Shown: positions 41,143 through 50,028, numbered from the stretch's first letter. The stretch is 64,000 nucleotides of DNA from Candidatus Leptovillus affinis (GCA_016705235.1 JADIYP010000006.1:434001-498000), one strand, 5' to 3'. Made by a program: numbers and translations. The notes: generated by a model not told the origin, from the letters alone.

Positions 41143-42309
41143 ATGAAACAAGATTTTGAATACATTGTTCTGGGATTGGGCGGGATTGGCAGCGGGGCGC
41201 TGTATTGGCTGGCGCGGCAGGCGGGCGGCGAGGTGCTGGGGCTGGAGCAGTTTGAAATCGGCCACGCGCGCGGCGGTTCGCAGGACCATTCGCGCATTAT
41301 CCGCCTGTCTTACCACACGCCGGGCTACGTGGCGCTGGCGAAGGCGGCTTATGCGGCGTGGACGGCCGTCGAAACCGATCTAGGCGAATCGCTCATCGTC
41401 AAAACAGGCGGGTTGGACCTGTTCCCGGCCAACGCGGCCATCCCCAGCGGCGATTACACCGCCAGCATGGACGCCGGCGGCGTGCCCTTCGACTGGCTGA
41501 CCGCCGCTGAGGTGATGGCCCGTTGGCCCCAATTCCGCCTGACCGACGACGTGCAAGCCTTGTACCAGGCGGAAAGCGGCATCGCCCCGGCGGCGAAGTG
41601 CAACGCAGCTCATTTAAAGCTGGCGCAACAGTACGGGGCTGTGGTGCAGGATGGCGTGGGGGAAACGGCCGTTACCCCTCACCACGATCTCATCGAAGTA
41701 AGAACCAATGGCGAAACCTACCGCTGCCGCAAGCTCATCGTGGCCAACGGCGCGTGGACCAATCACACCCTGGCCCAATTCGGCCGTAAGCTGCCGCTGA
41801 CCGTCACCCAGGAGCAGGTGGTCTACTACCACACGCCCCACGCCGCCGACTTTATGCCCGACCGTTTCCCCATCTGGATATGGATGGATGAGCCGAGCTT
41901 TTATGGCTTCCCGGTGTACGGCGAGGCCGGACCCAAAGCCGCGCAAGACGTCGGCGGCGAGGTGGTCACGGCCGAATCGCGCTCGTTTGCGCCAAACCCG
42001 GCCTTGCAGCAGCGGGTGGATGAATTTGTGCAGCGTATCCTGCCCAGAGCCTATGGCCCGCCAATCCTCAGCAAAACTTGCCTGTACACCCTGACGCCCG
42101 ACCGGGACTTTGTCATCGACACGCTGCCGGAGAATCCCAACGTGATTGTGGCTGTCGGCGCGGGGCACGCCTTCAAGTTTGCGTCGGTGATCGGCCGGAT
42201 TTTGAGCGAATTAGCTTTAAAGGGGACAACCGATCAGGACATCAGCGCGTTCCGCATCAACCGCGATATTTTGCTGGCGGAGAATCCAAAGACCCATTTT
42301 TTGGTGTAA
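41143..42309 (+). CDS. Sarcosine/N-methyltryptophan oxidase-like flavoprotein
   Basis: 388 residues. FAD dinucleotide motif 'YIVLGLGGIGSGALYWLARQ', 'ARGGSQDHSRIIRLSY' (matches monomeric sarcosine oxidase and SolA) and 'KTCLYTLTPDRDFVIDTLP', with the Cys that binds FAD covalently in the family. The enzyme oxidises N-methyl amino acids to formaldehyde and H2O2. With the MttB-type/corrinoid pair 5 kb away it could help use betaine-derived methylamines. CACGGAT repeats fill the 115-base gap to the hydrolase gene. Confidence 0.88.
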   Translation: MKQDFEYIVLGLGGIGSGALYWLARQAGGEVLGLEQFEIGHARGGSQDHSRIIRLSYHTPGYVALAKAAYAAWTAVETDLGESLIVKTGGLDLFPANAAIPSGDYTASMDAGGVPFDWLTAAEVMARWPQFRLTDDVQALYQAESGIAPAAKCNAAHLKLAQQYGAVVQDGVGETAVTPHHDLIEVRTNGETYRCRKLIVANGAWTNHTLAQFGRKLPLTVTQEQVVYYHTPHAADFMPDRFPIWIWMDEPSFYGFPVYGEAGPKAAQDVGGEVVTAESRSFAPNPALQQRVDEFVQRILPRAYGPPILSKTCLYTLTPDRDFVIDTLPENPNVIVAVGAGHAFKFASVIGRILSELALKGTTDQDISAFRINRDILLAENPKTHFLV

Positions 42310-42357
42310 TGTGGGTAAGGTGCAACAGTCCCAAAATCAGCCCACGAGAGCAGCCGG

Positions 42358-42915
42358 TTAATCACCGGGCAGATCAAGCCCGCGCCGGTTAAATAATTCT
42401 TCGGCATATACCTTAAGAAACTGCAACAGCATGTCGTTTTGCACCGCATCCATGCCGTCATCAATAAAGGGGAAAGACGTGACCTCGCCGAGGCGGCGAC
42501 GGCCGTCTTCCTCTTGAATCATCACGATGGTTCGATTTTGCCGCAGGTCCAGTGTAACGCCGAAAACAATCACGGCAGGGACGGCTTCTGGAGCGGCTGA
42601 GGAGACAGTTTCGGGGGATACGGCCGTAGGCGTCAGCGTCCCGCTGCTCAGCAAAAAAACAGCCGCCAGGGGTTCATCGCGTTCAGCGGCCATTGCGCTC
42701 ATCTGGGGCAACACCTCCTCGCTCCAGCCAGGGGAATCCAAAACCATCAGGTTGTAACCACCACCTTCCGGCGGCGCGTAAAAAACCAGAACGTGAAAGC
42801 GCAGCGCCTCATCATTCTCAATGTATTCGCTTACCCAATTCAGCGTTTCCAGTAACAGCCCATTAAAATCAGCGTCACTGATTAACAATCGCCCAACTCG
42901 CCGCAACTCTTCCAT
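42358..42915 (-). CDS. Hypothetical protein, 185 aa
   Basis: Starts MEELRRVGRLLISDADFNGL; predicted alpha/beta with 'LRFHVLVFYAPPEGGGYNLMVL' and a low-complexity TAVSPETVSSAAPEA insert holding ACGGCCGT, then 'VIVFGVTLDLRQNRTIVMI'. No membrane segment, no family recognised. The frame is open much further upstream but there it overlaps an S41 peptidase remnant in another frame; GGAGG before ATG 42915 supports this start. Confidence 0.55.
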   Translation of the reverse strand: MEELRRVGRLLISDADFNGLLLETLNWVSEYIENDEALRFHVLVFYAPPEGGGYNLMVLDSPGWSEEVLPQMSAMAAERDEPLAAVFLLSSGTLTPTAVSPETVSSAAPEAVPAVIVFGVTLDLRQNRTIVMIQEEDGRRRLGEVTSFPFIDDGMDAVQNDMLLQFLKVYAEELFNRRGLDLPGD

Positions 42916-43000
42916 GACACCATGACCTCCATACCAGATTGAATTGAAACTTGCACAGACAAAATTATCCTTTTCAAGCCAGAATCTGCCAACTTGAGGC

Positions 43001-43267
43001 TTATGGCCTTTGCTTCGAGTGGTGGATAAGGTCGAGGGCATACGCCAGCACAGGGTCTTCACCGGCGAAACGGTCATGCAGCGTCGTTTCCACCAGATGA
43101 TCGGGGATAACGCCGTGCGTGCCCTGGACGCCATTGGGGCGAATAAACCAGGTGGTCGGGCAGAAATAGGGCAGCTTCGTTTTGGGCAAAATGGTCGGCG
43201 AAAATACGCTGCCGCAGGAAGCGAGGGTAGCCGTTTCCGCCCCGACAGCCTTGCCTGCACCTGATAT
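43001..43267 (-). pseudogene. C-terminal remnant of an S41 (tail-specific) protease
   Basis: The frame encodes 'GSVFSPTILPKTKLPYFCPT', then GTHGVIPDHLVETTL and 'GEDPVLAYALDLI', the pattern of the last ~85 residues of S41/TSPc proteases (the PDI-V segment and closing helix). The catalytic Ser/Lys region is absent and a stop sits just upstream. No start codon with ribosome site is seen; it is a leftover fragment. Confidence 0.6.
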
Positions 43268-43305
43268 TCAGGCACAGAACCGAAACCCGGCGATTCGTTC
43301 TCGCG

Positions 43306-43347
43306 GCAAAAAGAAACGGCCGTTACCTGCTGGCAACGGCCGTTTCG
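43306..43347 (-). terminator. Palindrome-built terminator downstream of tRNA-Arg
   Basis: Minus strand GAAACGGCCGTTGCC / GGTAACGGCCGTTTC with one mismatched pair and a 4-base loop, followed by CTTTTTGCC. Both arms hold ACGGCCGT, as in the terminator at 31.8 kb. Confidence 0.75.
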
Positions 43348-43355
43348 ATCCTTCA

Positions 43356-43428
43356 TACGCCCGGAGGGGCTCGAACCCCCAACCCTTTGATTCGAAGTCA
43401 AATGCTCTATCCATTGAGCTACGGGCGC
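43356..43428 (-). tRNA. tRNA-Arg (anticodon TCG)
   Basis: Minus strand starts GCGCCCGTAGCTCAATGGAT and folds as a cloverleaf: acceptor GCGCCCG / CGGGCGT (one G-U), anticodon stem TTTGA / TCAAA around loop CTTCGAA, T-loop GGTTCGAGC. Anticodon TCG reads CGA/CGG Arg codons. CCA is not encoded. Confidence 0.95.
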
Positions 43429-43529
43429 GTATGTGATTCAGATTCCGGCTAAACCAGCCAGGAGTTTTGAAACCTGCCTGGTTTTTTTCGGAACAAAAAA
43501 GCTGACAGCCAGTTGACCATCAGCTTCAG

Positions 43530-43603
43530 GGCGAGTGGTGGGATTTGAACCCACGATCTTCTGGGCCACAACCAGATGTGTTAACCCCTACACCACACCC
43601 GCC
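43530..43603 (-). tRNA. tRNA-His (anticodon GTG)
   Basis: Minus strand starts GGCGGGTGTGGTGTAGGGGT. Anticodon stem TCTGG / CCAGA with loop TTGTGGC, T-loop GGTTCAAATCC. The extra 5' G (-1) opposite C73, characteristic of tRNA-His, is encoded. Same strand as tRNA-Arg 100 bases downstream, so they may be one transcript. Confidence 0.95.
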
Positions 43604-43761
43604 ACACGCTTGAGTGCAGGCAGAATGCTATCATACCTGAACTTGTCGGGCAAGTGGAATTCGCGGGTCGTCGCGCCTATGCCCGAATCAGCGCCCAAAT
43701 CATCATCTCCGGTCCCCACCCTCTCTTGGCCTTTTTCACATTCCGTTCTACAATCTTCGCC

Positions 43762-44940
43762 ATGCAAGCAGAGTTAAGAACACTCAACGGCCGTTACCGG
43801 CTCCTGGAACGCATCGGCAGCGGCGGCATGGCCGCCGTTTACCGCGCCCAAGATTTGAAACTGGGGCGCATCGTGGCCATCAAAATGCTCCACGAAAGCC
43901 TGACCAGCGACGAAGGCTTTTTGATGCGCTTCCAGCGCGAAGCCCACGCCGCCGCCAACCTCACCCACCCCAACATCGTCACCGTCCACGACATCGGCCA
44001 GGAAGAACACCGGCATTACATCGTCATGGAATACGTCGATGGCTTTACGCTCAAACAAATCATTCGTGATGCCAACGAAGACGGCCGTTTCCTGCCCGTC
44101 AGCCGCGTCCTCGACCTCGCCATCCAGATTTGCAACGGCATTGGCTACGCCCACCGCGCCAATCTGGTCCACTGCGACATGAAGCCACAAAATGTGCTTG
44201 TCACCCGCGACGATCGTGTCAAAGTAGCCGATTTTGGCATCGCCCGCGCCATCACCGAAGCCAGCCAACACCTGGCCGACAGCCAGGTCTGGGGCACGCC
44301 GCAGTATTTCTCGCCTGAGCAGGCGGCCGGCGAAGCGCCTTCCCCCGCTTCCGACGTATACGGCATCGGCGTGGTGCTGTTCGAGATGCTTACCGGCCGC
44401 CTTCCCTTCGCCGCCGACTCCCCCACGGCCGTTGCCCTGAAACATTTGCAAGAACCTGCGCCCTCGGTGCTTACCTACAACCCCGGCGTACCGCGCCAGC
44501 TCGACGATATTGTCCACAAACTACTGGCCAAAGATCCGTCAGCTCGTTACAGCACCGCCGGACAACTCGGCCGCATTCTCAGCACCTACCGTGAGCGCAG
44601 CATGGCCGATACCGGGCCGGTTTACCCGGTTTTGGTAAAGCAGCAAGTAACGGCCAAAACGGCCGTACCCGTAACCGAGCAAAACACCCAATTCCACCAA
44701 CGCCCGCCTCATCCCCAACCATCCGCCGAAGACGAACAAAACACCCCCGTCCGACCGGCGCGTGCCGTTAGAGCCGCCGGTCCCCTGGCCGATAATCAGG
44801 CAACGGCCGTCAGCCGCCAACCCGCCGCGCCATCCACCACCAACGATTGGACCATCATCCTGCTGGGCATTACCGCCACCATCGCCTTGATGGGACTCGT
44901 CCCGCTGTGGTACTTTGTCTACCGCGCCTGGGCCGGCTGA
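43762..44940 (+). CDS. Serine/threonine protein kinase, C-terminal membrane anchor
   Basis: 392 residues. Gly-rich loop 'ERIGSGGMAAVYRA', Lys41 in VAIKM, catalytic loop HCDMKPQN (His137, Asp139), DFG at 157 and 'GTPQYFSPEQA' as APE region: a complete Hanks-type kinase. The HRD Arg is Cys, so it is a non-RD kinase. A Pro/Gln/Thr linker (about 285-355, with three ACGGCCGT-encoded TAV) leads to one membrane helix (about 363-387) and no outer sensor domain. ATG 43762 is chosen because the kinase domain starts right there. Confidence 0.92.
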   Translation: MQAELRTLNGRYRLLERIGSGGMAAVYRAQDLKLGRIVAIKMLHESLTSDEGFLMRFQREAHAAANLTHPNIVTVHDIGQEEHRHYIVMEYVDGFTLKQIIRDANEDGRFLPVSRVLDLAIQICNGIGYAHRANLVHCDMKPQNVLVTRDDRVKVADFGIARAITEASQHLADSQVWGTPQYFSPEQAAGEAPSPASDVYGIGVVLFEMLTGRLPFAADSPTAVALKHLQEPAPSVLTYNPGVPRQLDDIVHKLLAKDPSARYSTAGQLGRILSTYRERSMADTGPVYPVLVKQQVTAKTAVPVTEQNTQFHQRPPHPQPSAEDEQNTPVRPARAVRAAGPLADNQATAVSRQPAAPSTTNDWTIILLGITATIALMGLVPLWYFVYRAWAG

Positions 44941-45007
44941 CACACTCGCAGCCCTCTTTGCTTTCTGCTATACTGGAATTTGCTTCAAGTGAATTTTGTA
45001 ACTGCTA

Positions 45008-45049
45008 AGACCCGAAGGGTTTTCGCTCTGGCCCAAAACCCTTCGGGTC
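45008..45049. repeat. Dispersed hairpin repeat, copy 5 (G:C variant)
   Basis: AGACCCGAAGGGTTTT / AAAACCCTTCGGGTC, preceded by TTTTGTAACTGCTA as in other copies. The central base pair is G:C, the third combination seen. Confidence 0.85.
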
Positions 45050-45136
45050 GTTCAATTTATTCACGCAGCAACCGAATTTTGTAGGCTCAAAACAGCAGTC
45101 CAAAGCAAACAAAACGGCTGAACCGGAGACCTGTTC

Positions 45137-47083
45137 ATGAATGCAGCACGAATTTCTAGATGGCTAATTTATGGCCTGATCGCGGTCGCTCTCCTAGCCA
45201 TCGTTTGGAACTTCAGCGCCACACCCCCGGCCAGCGAAGATATTTCCATCAGCCAGCTTGCCCAACAAATCAAAGAAAACCAAATCGTCAAAATCGAAGT
45301 GAGCAGCAGCGGCCAGCAGGTCACCATCCAGTATGCCGACACCGAACAGCCGCCGGCCAAAGCCAACATCAGCGGCGTCAGTTCGCTGGAAGAGGTGCTG
45401 CAAAGTTATGGCGTCACCCAGGATGATTACGCCGACGGCCGTCCCAACATCCTCTACGCCAGACCCAGCCAACTTGGCGGCTGGCTCAGCTTCCTCGGCA
45501 TCTTTTTGCCCATCATTCTCATGGTTGGCTTCTTCTACTTCATCTTCCGCCAATCCCAAGGCTCCAACAACCAGGCCGCGTCCTTCGGCAAAAGCCGCGC
45601 CCGCATGTTCACCAGCGACCACCCCACCGTCACCTTCGCCGACGTCGCCGGCGCAGACGAAGCCAAAGAAGAACTGCGCGAAATCGTCGAATTTCTGCGC
45701 GACCCATCCCGATTTGTCACCTTCGGCGCGCGCATTCCCAAAGGCGTTCTCTTAGTCGGCAGCCCAGGCACCGGCAAAACCCTGCTGGCCAAAGCGGTTT
45801 CCGGCGAAGCCGGCGTCCCCTTCTTCTCCATCGCCGGTTCGGAATTTGTGGAAATGTTTGTCGGCGTGGGCGCCAGCCGCGTGCGGGATCTATTTGAAAC
45901 GGCCAAGCGGCACAGCCCATGCATCATCTTCATCGACGAAATCGACGCCGTCGGTCGGCAGCGCGGGGCCGGCCTCGGCGGCTCCCACGACGAGCGCGAG
46001 CAAACCCTCAACCAAATTTTGGTCGAGATGGACGGCTTCGACACCGACGTCCACATCATTATTCTGGCGGCCACCAACCGGCCAGACATTCTGGACCCCG
46101 CTTTGATGCGCCCGGGCCGATTTGATCGGCGCGTGGTCCTGGACCGGCCTGACATTCGCGGCCGGGAAGCGATATTTAAGGTCCATCTACGCGGAAAACC
46201 GGTCGCCAGCACGGTCAACATCCACCGCCTGGCCAAATCAACACCCGGTTTTGTCGGCGCGGACATCGAAAATACAGTCAATGAAGCGGCGCTGCTGGCC
46301 GCCCGACGCAACCGCAAAAACATCGGCATGGCCGAATTTCAGGAAGCGGTGGAACGCGTCCAACTTGGCCCGGAACGAAAAAGCCGCATCATTTCCCCGG
46401 AAGAGCGGGAAATTATTGCCTATCACGAAGCGGGGCATGCCCTGGTAAGCCATTTTTTACCTGCCGCGCCGCCGCTGCGCAAAATCACCATCGTGCCACG
46501 CGGCATGGGGCTGGGTCTGACCTGGTACATGGAAACCGACAATCTGCTGCCCAATAAATCGCAGCTTCTGGCGCAAATTGCCAGCACGCTGGGCGGCCGA
46601 GCCGCCGAAGAAATTGTCTTTGGCGAAGTGACGGCCGGGGCCAGTAACGATTTGCAGCGCGTCACCCAAATTTCCCGCCAGATGATCACCCAATTCGGCA
46701 TGAGCGAAGATTTGGGCTTGCGCGTTTATGGCCAAAAACAAGAAATGGTGTTTCTGGGGCGCGAAATTAGCGAGCAGCGGGATTATTCCGATGCCGTGGC
46801 TGAGCTGATTGACAACGAAGTCCGCGGCATGATTGACCGTGAACACCAGCGGGCGCGGCGTATCTTGATAGAGAACCGTGAGACGCTGGACCGGGTGGCT
46901 GCGGCCCTGATGGAAGAAGAGACGCTGGAAGCAGAAGAGTTTGTGGCGATTATTGACGGCTTGGAACGGCCGTTACCCCCACCGGAAACGGCCGTTAAAT
47001 CACCCCGGCCACCCGACAAAGACGACGCTCTGGATTGGAACAGCCCCAAACGAAACCTACCGCCTACGCCATCACCCGCCTGA
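45137..47083 (+). CDS. ftsH: FtsH ATP-dependent zinc metalloprotease
   Basis: 648 residues. Two membrane helices (about 8-27 and 115-137) flank a small outer domain. AAA domain with Walker A GSPGTGKT (208-215), 'CIIFIDEIDAVG' (Walker B) and the second-region-of-homology 'RPGRFDRRV'; zinc site HEAGH (about 430-434). The hexamer extracts and degrades membrane proteins. The C-terminal tail (RPLPPPETAV...) is encoded across two ACGGCCGT copies and is low complexity. Confidence 0.96.
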   Translation: MNAARISRWLIYGLIAVALLAIVWNFSATPPASEDISISQLAQQIKENQIVKIEVSSSGQQVTIQYADTEQPPAKANISGVSSLEEVLQSYGVTQDDYADGRPNILYARPSQLGGWLSFLGIFLPIILMVGFFYFIFRQSQGSNNQAASFGKSRARMFTSDHPTVTFADVAGADEAKEELREIVEFLRDPSRFVTFGARIPKGVLLVGSPGTGKTLLAKAVSGEAGVPFFSIAGSEFVEMFVGVGASRVRDLFETAKRHSPCIIFIDEIDAVGRQRGAGLGGSHDEREQTLNQILVEMDGFDTDVHIIILAATNRPDILDPALMRPGRFDRRVVLDRPDIRGREAIFKVHLRGKPVASTVNIHRLAKSTPGFVGADIENTVNEAALLAARRNRKNIGMAEFQEAVERVQLGPERKSRIISPEEREIIAYHEAGHALVSHFLPAAPPLRKITIVPRGMGLGLTWYMETDNLLPNKSQLLAQIASTLGGRAAEEIVFGEVTAGASNDLQRVTQISRQMITQFGMSEDLGLRVYGQKQEMVFLGREISEQRDYSDAVAELIDNEVRGMIDREHQRARRILIENRETLDRVAAALMEEETLEAEEFVAIIDGLERPLPPPETAVKSPRPPDKDDALDWNSPKRNLPPTPSPA

Positions 47084-47231
47084 CCAGACAGCAGAAACAC
47101 GCCACCAAACCTCGGAGAATCGCTGTTCAGGCGGCTTCTTCGGGGTTTATTTGTGTGAAAAGGTAATTGTTAGCACCCGGCCTGGAAAACCTGTCAGGGT
47201 TCCCAGCCGCTTTAACCACGACAAACACGCT

Positions 47232-47774
47232 ATGAAAACAGACGAACTCAGCTATCGCTCCGCCGAAATCGAAGACTTTGACCAATGTCTGGCCATCGAT
47301 CACAGCTACCAAACCAGCCGCATCTGGCAGCTAAACATCAACCAACAGCCGGAAACCATCAGCCTGCGCTTTCAAACCCTGCGCCTGCCCCAAACCACCA
47401 GCATCCCCTACCCCTACGACCAGGAAGAGCTGCCCAAACGCTGGTGGGAAGCCCATTGGTTCCTCGTCGGCGAGCAGCAAGCGAAAATTCAAGCCTATGT
47501 CACCGCGACCTGTGAAACTTTGCGGCCGGTTGTCTGGATCAACGATCTGGCCGTAGCCCCGGATTTTCGCCTGCACGGGCACGGGTCCCATCTCATCGAC
47601 GCCGCTCGCGGCTGGGCCAAACAGGAAAACGCCCGCCACCTGATGGTCGCCATTCCCATGAAAAACGACCCGGCCATAACCTTTCTCCGTAAAAATGGTT
47701 TTAATTTTTGTGGGTATAATGAGGCCCACATCAAACAACGAGATATTGACCTGTATTTCAGCGCCAAACTGTAG
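47232..47774 (+). CDS. GNAT-family acetyltransferase
   Basis: 180 residues. The acetyl-CoA site is 'INDLAVAPDFRLHGHGSHLI' (motif A, R/Q-x2-G-x-G/A as RLHGHG), followed by 'FLRKNGFNFCGYNEA'. Substrate not known. The open frame begins inside ftsH, but ATG 47232 gives the normal GNAT start. It ends 15 bases before the next gene. Confidence 0.88.
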   Translation: MKTDELSYRSAEIEDFDQCLAIDHSYQTSRIWQLNINQQPETISLRFQTLRLPQTTSIPYPYDQEELPKRWWEAHWFLVGEQQAKIQAYVTATCETLRPVVWINDLAVAPDFRLHGHGSHLIDAARGWAKQENARHLMVAIPMKNDPAITFLRKNGFNFCGYNEAHIKQRDIDLYFSAKL

Positions 47775-47789
47775 CTGTAAAGTAATTCT

Positions 47790-49787
47790 ATGATTGAGTT
47801 TCTGGCACTTACCAACGACGTCCTGCAAGCGGTTATTGTCATTTTTGGTTCGGCCGTCGTTTTATACAACTTAGGCCGGAGTTTACGCATCCGGGTCATG
47901 AAGGCTTTTTGCGCCCTCGTGACTTTTGTGGTCATCGTTTACCTGTCGGAACTCCTGGTCAGCCGCATCATTCGCAACGATTTTGCCGTCAACTGGCTGC
48001 AAGTGGGCTGGATTGGCATCGCCCTGGTTCCGGCGGCGCAGTATCACCTGGCCGATACGCTGCTAGAAATCACCGGCGCGCCCAGCCGCAAATATCGCGT
48101 CCGGCTCGGTTATCTCAGCTCGCTGTTCTTTTTAGGCCTGGTATTTTGGACAGACCTGATCGTTGGCGAGCCGGTATTTATCTCCCACGCGCCCCATCTA
48201 CAAGCCGGCCCCCTCTTTTTTCTGTTTGCCCTACATTTCTGGCTGGTGACAGTGGCCAGCATCCACAATGTCTGGCGCGCGCGCCAGCGCTGCATCACCC
48301 GCACGACACAGCGGCGCATGACCATCACCCTGGTTGCCATTTTGGCCGCGCCCCTGGCCGTGTTTCCCTACTTGATTGTGGACAACAACGCCAGTGTGTC
48401 GGCGTCAATCTGGTTCTGGCTGATTGCCATCACCGGCAATCTGGTCGTGGGGGTGATGTTTGCCGCGTTAACGGCCAATCTGGTTTACTTCGGGGCAGCG
48501 TCGCCGGACCGTGTGGTGCGGGTTCGATTGTTCAAATTTATGGCGCGCGTGCCGCTGGCCGGCACCATCGTGCTGGTGGTCTTTATTTACGTCAGCCGCA
48601 ACAGCCCGATATTGGGACTTCCGGCGGAGACGGCGCTGGGTTTCGCCCTGGTGATGACGGTGATGTTGGTGGAATGGGCGATTCATGCGTATAAACGGCC
48701 GTTAGAACGCTTCTTCCAACTCAACGACGACCCGGACGTGCGCCGGATTCAGGCGCTCAGCGAACGCCTGCTCACCACCGCCGACCTGCACCAATTCCTG
48801 GAAAGCATCCTGGCGACCACCTGCGAAGCGCTGCGCACGCCAACCACCTTCGTCGCCGCCATCACGCCAGACGGCCCTAAATTGGAAGCCGTCGTCGGCC
48901 CGCTGGCCGAGCCGGAGGCCGAAGCCATCTGGCAGCAAGCCGACTGGCGCGAACTAACCTCACCGGAGGGCGAAAACGGCCACAGCGAGAAATTGCAAAC
49001 GCTAGATGATTTTTTCTTGTGGCAGAATTATTGGATACGGCCGTTATACAACCGCCAGCAAGACATCGTCATTGGCATCTTTGGCTTGCGCGCCCGCGCC
49101 AGCACGCCGGACCTCTCGCCCGGCGAGCTGCTGACCCTGGACAAACTGCTCGATCAGGCCGAAAACGCCTTGCAAGACCGCATCTTGCAGCAAGAAGTAT
49201 TTGCCGCCGTCGAAGGGCTGCTGCCGCAGATCACCGCTTTGCAAGAACGCCGCCGCGCGGCGACATTTGGCGGCGTGCCTGTGCTAACCGACTCGGAAAT
49301 AGAGGGGGACACGGCCGTTTCCCCAAACAGCGTGGTCAACGATCCCGATTTCAACACCATGGTCAAAGACGCCCTCAGCCATTACTGGGGCGGCCCCAAA
49401 TTAACCAAAAGCCCGCTGCTCGGTCTGCGCGTCGTGCAAAGCACCCTGGACGAGTACGGCAACAATCCCTCCAGCGCCTTACGCGCCATCCTGGCCGACG
49501 CCATCGAGCTGCAAAAGCCGGAAGGCGAACGCAATCTTTCGACCACGGAATGGATTTTATACAATATTTTGGAGCTTAAATTTGTCCAGGGGCGGCGCGT
49601 GCGCGACGTAGCCCGGCGGCTGGCCATGAGCGAAAGCGACCTGTATCGCAAACAGCGCATCGCCATCGAAAACGTCGCCCAAACGGTGGCCACCATGGAA
49701 TTGGCCGCCCTGCAAGAACAGCCTTCCGCCGACGCTCAACTCCTCCTGGCGGCAAATGTCCCAGCGCAAGAAGAAGTGATAGATTAG
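47790..49787 (+). CDS. Membrane-GAF regulator with C-terminal HTH
   Basis: 665 residues. Nine or so membrane helices (about 8-310) form a histidine-kinase-like N-terminal sensor. A GAF-like domain follows (about 325-480, 'LESILATTCEALRTPTTFVAA'). No His-kinase core is present; instead the C-terminus holds 'ALRAILADAIELQKP' and an HTH ('GRRVRDVARRLAMSESDLYR', then KQRIAIENVA). The same HTH pattern occurs in the STAND protein at 0.9 kb. It would be a one-component membrane regulator or transcription antagonist. Downstream of the acetyltransferase by 15 bases, likely same operon. Confidence 0.75.
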   Translation: MIEFLALTNDVLQAVIVIFGSAVVLYNLGRSLRIRVMKAFCALVTFVVIVYLSELLVSRIIRNDFAVNWLQVGWIGIALVPAAQYHLADTLLEITGAPSRKYRVRLGYLSSLFFLGLVFWTDLIVGEPVFISHAPHLQAGPLFFLFALHFWLVTVASIHNVWRARQRCITRTTQRRMTITLVAILAAPLAVFPYLIVDNNASVSASIWFWLIAITGNLVVGVMFAALTANLVYFGAASPDRVVRVRLFKFMARVPLAGTIVLVVFIYVSRNSPILGLPAETALGFALVMTVMLVEWAIHAYKRPLERFFQLNDDPDVRRIQALSERLLTTADLHQFLESILATTCEALRTPTTFVAAITPDGPKLEAVVGPLAEPEAEAIWQQADWRELTSPEGENGHSEKLQTLDDFFLWQNYWIRPLYNRQQDIVIGIFGLRARASTPDLSPGELLTLDKLLDQAENALQDRILQQEVFAAVEGLLPQITALQERRRAATFGGVPVLTDSEIEGDTAVSPNSVVNDPDFNTMVKDALSHYWGGPKLTKSPLLGLRVVQSTLDEYGNNPSSALRAILADAIELQKPEGERNLSTTEWILYNILELKFVQGRRVRDVARRLAMSESDLYRKQRIAIENVAQTVATMELAALQEQPSADAQLLLAANVPAQEEVID

Positions 49788-49799
49788 CGGTAAATACAC

Positions 49800-49948
49800 A
49801 GACCCCAAGGGTTTGCTCCCTTGAAAATAGATTTGTCAAATCTTAAAGATTTGACAAATCTCAACCTTTTCATTCGTGGTGGTGGGTTAGACCACTCATG
49901 ATGTCTCCTGGGAATTTGCATGATGTAGGCATCAAACCCTTGGGGTCT
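49800..49948. repeat. Dispersed hairpin repeat, copy 6, interrupted by another repeat
   Basis: Arms AGACCCCAAGGGTTTG (49800-49815) and CAAACCCTTGGGGTCT (49933-49948) are 117 bases apart because the 94-bp element at 49816-49909 sits between them. It starts 13 bases after the stop of the membrane-GAF regulator gene. Confidence 0.88.
49816..49909. mobile_element. 94-bp dispersed element (copy B) nested in a hairpin repeat
   Basis: Nearly identical to 9444-9534, with CTCCCTTGAA and TCTCCT ends, internal palindrome GATTTGTCAAATCTT / AAGATTTGACAAATC and minus-strand micro-ORF MSGLTHHHE (49870-49899) behind AGGAGAC. The nesting shows that it inserted into an existing hairpin repeat. Confidence 0.75.
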
Positions 49949-50028
49949 GGCAGAGAAACCTGAACAGTACGACCAGCGATTGGAAATTCATCCCATCGCG
50001 AATCTCTTTACCCAGCGAGTAACCAACC

